From Populus alba (lineage: Eukaryota > Streptophyta > Magnoliopsida > Malpighiales > Salicaceae), in NCBI RefSeq assembly GCF_005239225.2, contig NC_133299.1:7320967-7384966 (forward strand): DNA of 64,000 nt, written 5' to 3'. Below, one piece after another: positions 60,070-64,000 of this stretch. Each line of letters opens with the position of its first letter. The stretch's first letter is position 1. Made by a program: the position numbers and the translations under genes. The notes beneath the pieces are model-generated. The model did not search any database. It was given only the letters and a program-made list of their open reading frames with translations, and was not told the origin of the DNA.

Positions 60070-61410
60070 TAGCAAGCTTTAACTAGGTTAATTTTTTTTC
60101 TAAATAAAATAAAAATGATAATAGTGATTTTAAAGGGGTTAAAAAAATAGGGTTCAGATAAGATAATTGTTTCGAGTTCAATAAGTCTAATTAATTGAAT
60201 AATGTAATTATAAAAAATAAATACATTTCAACATTATGAAAAATATCCTTTAAATAATCTAAAAGGTCTTAATAATATTATTTGATAACAAAATAAAAAT
60301 TAAATAAGAATGGAATAACCTTAGAAAAAAAAAATTGTAATTACCATTAAATTAAATGTTAAAGGATGAATTGAAAAGAAAAATCAATTTTAAAAGAGGA
60401 TAAAAATATATGACTCAAGTCACCATGCTGAATTTGTGGTCTAATTATGAGGTTAAGACAACCTTGCACAAAACAAATTGAATAAAACAAAGAAAGGCAA
60501 AACTGAAAAACAAATAATTAAGAAAAACATAAGTTAAATCGAGTTAACTTAATTAACCCATGAATTAGAATATGAGATCGAAATAACTCTATAAAAAAAA
60601 AATCATGAAGCTAAAAGTCCAATAACATAATGTTAAATGATGAAAATAAAAAAATATATTTTTTTTTATAAAAGGAACCTAAAAAGAATTGAAGTTAAAT
60701 CAGGTTAATCTTCAAAATTTATAACTCGGGTCATGAGACTGGGTTACCCCATAGAATGCAAAAAAAAAAAAAAATCACAAAGCACAATTTCTAGTCATCT
60801 AACAAAATAGATAACAATTATAATAATAAGGATCAAATTTGGTATAAAAATTAAATTAAATAAAAGAATGAGGGATGAAATTAAAAAATAAAATAAATCA
60901 AGAAAATGATGCAAAAAAATGAAATTAAGAGAATGAAGATCAAAATTGGTATAAATTAAATGAAATAAAGTAATGAGAGATTGGACCAAATCCGGTATAA
61001 ATTTAAATGAAATAAAGTAATGAAGGATGAATTTGAGAAATAAAATAAATCAAGATAAGGATAGAAAACCAAGAAATAACAATCAAGATAATGAGAATCA
61101 AATATGATATATAAAAAAATTAAAGGAGAATGAAATTGAAAAATAAATTTAATTTTATAAACTATTTTAAATAAAATCAATAATAATCAAAATAATAAGA
61201 ATAAGATTTGAATGAAATAATTAAAGAGTTGTTTGAGAAATTACAGGGGTGGACATGGAAAACGACGGGGAGAGAAAAAGAAGAAGAAAAAAGATCATCA
61301 ACGCTAATTTTGTGGTTCGTTAGCTACACATGTTGTTCTGAAATGAAGAGGTCATCGAGATAATTCGAATGTTGACTATTTGACTTCTAGACTAGCCCTT
61401 ACATGTCCCC
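60070..61410. repeat. AT-rich spacer with degenerate tandem repeats
   Basis: Phrases GGTATAAATTAAATGAAATAAAGTAATGA and AAATAAAATAAATCAAGA recur several times between 60830 and 61100 at spacings of roughly 55-110 bp. Near 60715 is the ACTCGGGTCATGAGACTGGG motif of the dispersed repeat also seen at 37420. No gene. Confidence 0.6.
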
Positions 61411-61480
61411 TTTGATGAACAATACCTATCACTTTTAAACAAGCACTTAGTTATCTGATTAAAAGTTGGTTTTCATGCAG

Positions 61481-61687
61481 CTGAAAGCAGAGAGTGAGGA
61501 AGCGACAAGAAGGTTTGAGACAATTGTGAGACTGATGAACGAAGAAATTGTGCGCTTTCAAGAACAGAAAACATTGGATATGGGGATTGCTTTCCATGAA
61601 TTTGCAAAAGGACAGGCACGTTTGGCAAATAGCATTGCAGATGCTTGGAGAAGTCTTCTTCCAAAACTCGAAGCATGTTCCTCATAA
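61481..61687 (+). pseudogene. Orphan last exon of SNX1
   Basis: A 207-bp copy of SNX1 exon 10 with its acceptor (TTTCATGCAG) and stop TAA at 61685-61687. One amino-acid change is visible (EATRRFET for EATGRFET). The nine upstream exons are absent because the duplication breakpoint lies in intron 9. No start codon of its own is expected to be used. Confidence 0.9.
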
Positions 61688-62606
61688 TGAGAGCATAAAA
61701 AAGTGAGCAATTGTTCACTTTTTTCTTCCTTCATAGGAATGATGGGCCCAGCTCTTGCTTTGTAAAAACCATAGGGTTTGGGAAGTTCTGCTATTCTGGT
61801 GTTGTACAATTTGACTACTTTGCAAAATTTTGCTTCTTGTACAAATTTGATGCCTTGTGAAGAACAAGAAGAGCGAAACACGAAAAATGTTCGTCAGTCT
61901 CATACTTTAGATCCTCTCTTCCATTAAGATCTTCACTTCTCCAAAATGTTTTTACATTATGATGCAAATCAATCATATCTTTTGTTTGCGGTGGTTTTTC
62001 ACAAGAACCGTATTAGATTGTTGTCCTAGTTTTGGATGTTCCCACCTGCAAGAGATTGGACAGGCAGGATTAAGAAAGAAAGACGGTTGTTTGTGTTCAA
62101 AGATGTTATTCAGTGATTTCCAGGCATGATTTCGGCAGATTGATTCCCCGATGATCTGGGGGCAGGAATTCTCCAGCTGCCTGGATAAACTCTGATTTTT
62201 TTTTAAAAAAGAAACTAAAGATCATGCAATTACAGGTCATCCTGTATCATTCCAGTGTTCTGATCATGTTCATGCATTCGCCATCTTCAGATGTGAAGCT
62301 TTTTTGTAAGTTGGAGTGAGATCTCCACCAACATTCGAATTTTCAACTTCCAAACAAAGGGGAAGATAAAATACTACAGATTTAGTTCAAGCGTAAAACA
62401 AGGGCTAGCTAGATTTATCAAGAAAACAATAAATTCCAAAGGCAATGACAAAGACAATGACAAAGGTAATCTCAAAATGGTAAGACCCTAATAACTTCAA
62501 GATCCGCGCATAAACCTCTTTTATCTTAGGATACCAAAGAGATTGAAAGTCTTAAAACAAACTTTATAAGATTAACAAGAAATTCACTGTCAAAGAACAT
62601 GACAGC

Positions 62607-63817
62607 TCACTCTTCATCTTCTTCATCTCCATCTCCACCAGATGCTTTCTTGGCTGCAGACTTCTGGTTCTTTCGCTTCACTCTACCAGGGCGTCCACCG
62701 CCAAAGGGACTTGTGAGAGAGAAATCAATGTGCTTCTGAGAGTCCACCCTCACCATGAAAGATGGAATATTGACCACCTGCCTCCCAACCCTGTAGGACC
62801 AAGGGAAATATCGATGAAAAAAATCCAGAATCCGACTGTAGCATGCCAAAACACAAAATGTGAAGGCAGATCAGGTTAAAATAGTTTTATATATATGAAA
62901 TGAAAGTTTTGACAAGCAAATCTCAAGCTCTGAAATCACAGGACCTTAGCATGGATGCGAATTCCGCAGAAAAGAAGCCAAAACCATTATAACCAGAAAA
63001 ACAAGAAGATAAAAAGATACTGTTCAAAAAATAGGAGATGCACACAATTGCATTGATTATCCAACCCAAATACATCAGCACAATCAACATAAGAATTAGA
63101 ATTATTATACATACCTAATGTGCCTCTGTTTAATGAGAACTCGGGCATGGTGGATCGACTTGGCCATACCAGCCTTGAAAACAAGTGTCTGGAGGCGGCG
63201 CTCGAGAAAGTTTTCCACCGTAAGGGCCAACACGTAATCCAGCTTGTTCTGGCTCTCCTCCAAAAGCCCATACCTATTCATCCTCCTCAAAAGCGCCTCA
63301 CCCTCAAAGATACGGCGGGAGTTCTTCTCATCAAGGGTTAGAAGCATTCTGGCAGCATTACGAATGCGACTCAATGCATACTGGACCCTCCAGAGTTCCC
63401 TCTTGGCACGGAGCCCATACTCTCCGACGAGCTTCAGCTCAGCATCCAAACGTTCCTTCTCATAGGGACGCCTGGGTTTCTTAAAAGTTTTCCCGTCTAT
63501 AGAAAAACAAAGAACACCAAGTTCACTATTATTATTCGACTCATCAAACCAAAATCAATATGCAGAGCCCAAATGATAAGCGCTATTGGGTACAGAAAAT
63601 TGAAAGCTAAATTTCAAAACTCTCAGTAAAACAATACGCATCAAATTTTCCGTCTTTCATTCACTTTATAATTTGCAAACAGCAGAAGATAGAAAAATAA
63701 GCTAAAAATAAGTTAAAACTCAACAGAAACACCTCATAAAATTAAGTAACCGGACTGAAAATTAAAAGAAAGATAGATCGGTAGCTTACAGTTACGATAG
63801 AAGGAGACGTGCACCAT
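62607..63817 (-). CDS. RPS9: 40S ribosomal protein S9 (uS4), copy 2
   Basis: Exons 63817-63790, 63496-63115 and 62790-62607, of the same lengths (28, 382, 184 bp) and splice sites as copy 1. All coding differences I could find are synonymous (for example GACTCT for GACTCG before the CAG codon of exon 3), so the two genes encode the same 197-residue protein. It keeps its own telo box, TATA and site II motifs and is probably expressed. Introns differ by substitutions and small indels. Confidence 0.95.
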
Positions 63818-63841
63818 GCTTGTAGACTGCCGCCTGCGAAC

Positions 63842-63929
63842 TTAGGGTTTAGGGTGGCGATGGACAAGGATAGAACATGTATTTATATCCCCATATACCC
63901 TAACTTATTTGGGCTGCTGTTATTGGGCT
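63842..63929 (-). promoter_or_regulatory. RPS9 copy 2 promoter
   Basis: Telo box (63850-63842), TATA-like ATATAAATA (63888-63880) and TGGGCT at 63910-63915 and 63924-63929. A 7-bp loss reduces the site II spacing from 21 to 14 bp compared with copy 1, and about 12 bp are missing between the telo box and TATA. Confidence 0.78.
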
Positions 63930-64000
63930 AAAGCCTCGAACCTCTTTCTTTTGTTTTTGTTTTACTGTTTTTTCTCAGTATTTACTGGACCGCTTCAAGC

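Larger units (their letters stand above)
61411..64000. repeat. Segmental duplication, copy 2 (runs off the right edge)
   Basis: Begins within what was SNX1 intron 9 and is collinear with copy 1 to the last base of the window (64000 corresponds to 60069). The left junction is sharp: upstream of about 61411 the two loci are unrelated. Confidence 0.92.

Overview
This window is plant nuclear DNA from a dicot. It has AT-rich intergenic sequence, split genes with GT-AG and GC-AG introns, telo-box/site II promoters, a U14 snoRNA cluster and nested LTR elements. The gene set and repeat style suggest a woody rosid such as poplar, but that is inference and nothing here proves the species.

Layout. 1-3204 (minus): most of an S-domain (G-type lectin) receptor-like kinase, broken by several frameshifts and running off the left edge. 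3301-3897: a copia-type gag relic. 3898-21412: a 17.5-kb Ty3/gypsy element of the Tat/Ogre type. It has 3.2- and 2.7-kb LTRs, a tRNA-Arg-type primer site, a gag-pro block, an in-frame spliceable intron between PRO and RT, two RNase H domains, integrase, and a decayed antisense ORF with its own TATA box and poly(A) signal next to tandem arrays. 21413-27740: AT-rich sequence with a hairpin-bearing tandem array. 27760-29620: a snoRNA locus with a site II/TATA/telo-box promoter, one unassigned C/D snoRNA and five U14 copies. 33350-35081 (minus): an S40-type senescence regulator gene plus a decayed second copy downstream. 38100-41943: an endogenous pararetrovirus relic folded head-to-head by an inversion inside RT. 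42000-53500: AT-rich DNA, microsatellites, a fold-back element and retroelement relics.

53595-57749 (plus): a complete ten-exon sorting nexin 1 gene with two GC-AG introns, converging on an intact RPS9 gene (58660-59871, minus). The block holding the last SNX1 exon, RPS9 and a spacer is tandemly duplicated. The second copy starts near 61411, carries an orphan SNX1 exon and a second intact RPS9 (62607-63817, minus), and runs past the right edge.

The apparently functional content is small: one S40 gene, the U14/snoRNA transcription unit, SNX1 and two RPS9 genes. The snoRNA locus and both RPS9 genes share the promoter grammar (site II plus telo box) of ribosome-biogenesis genes. The most unusual items are the antisense gene inside the Ogre-like element with repeat arrays just upstream of its promoter, the unassigned C/D snoRNA, the inverted pararetrovirus, and a duplicated exon end in SNX1 intron 4 that could act as an in-frame 10-codon exon.
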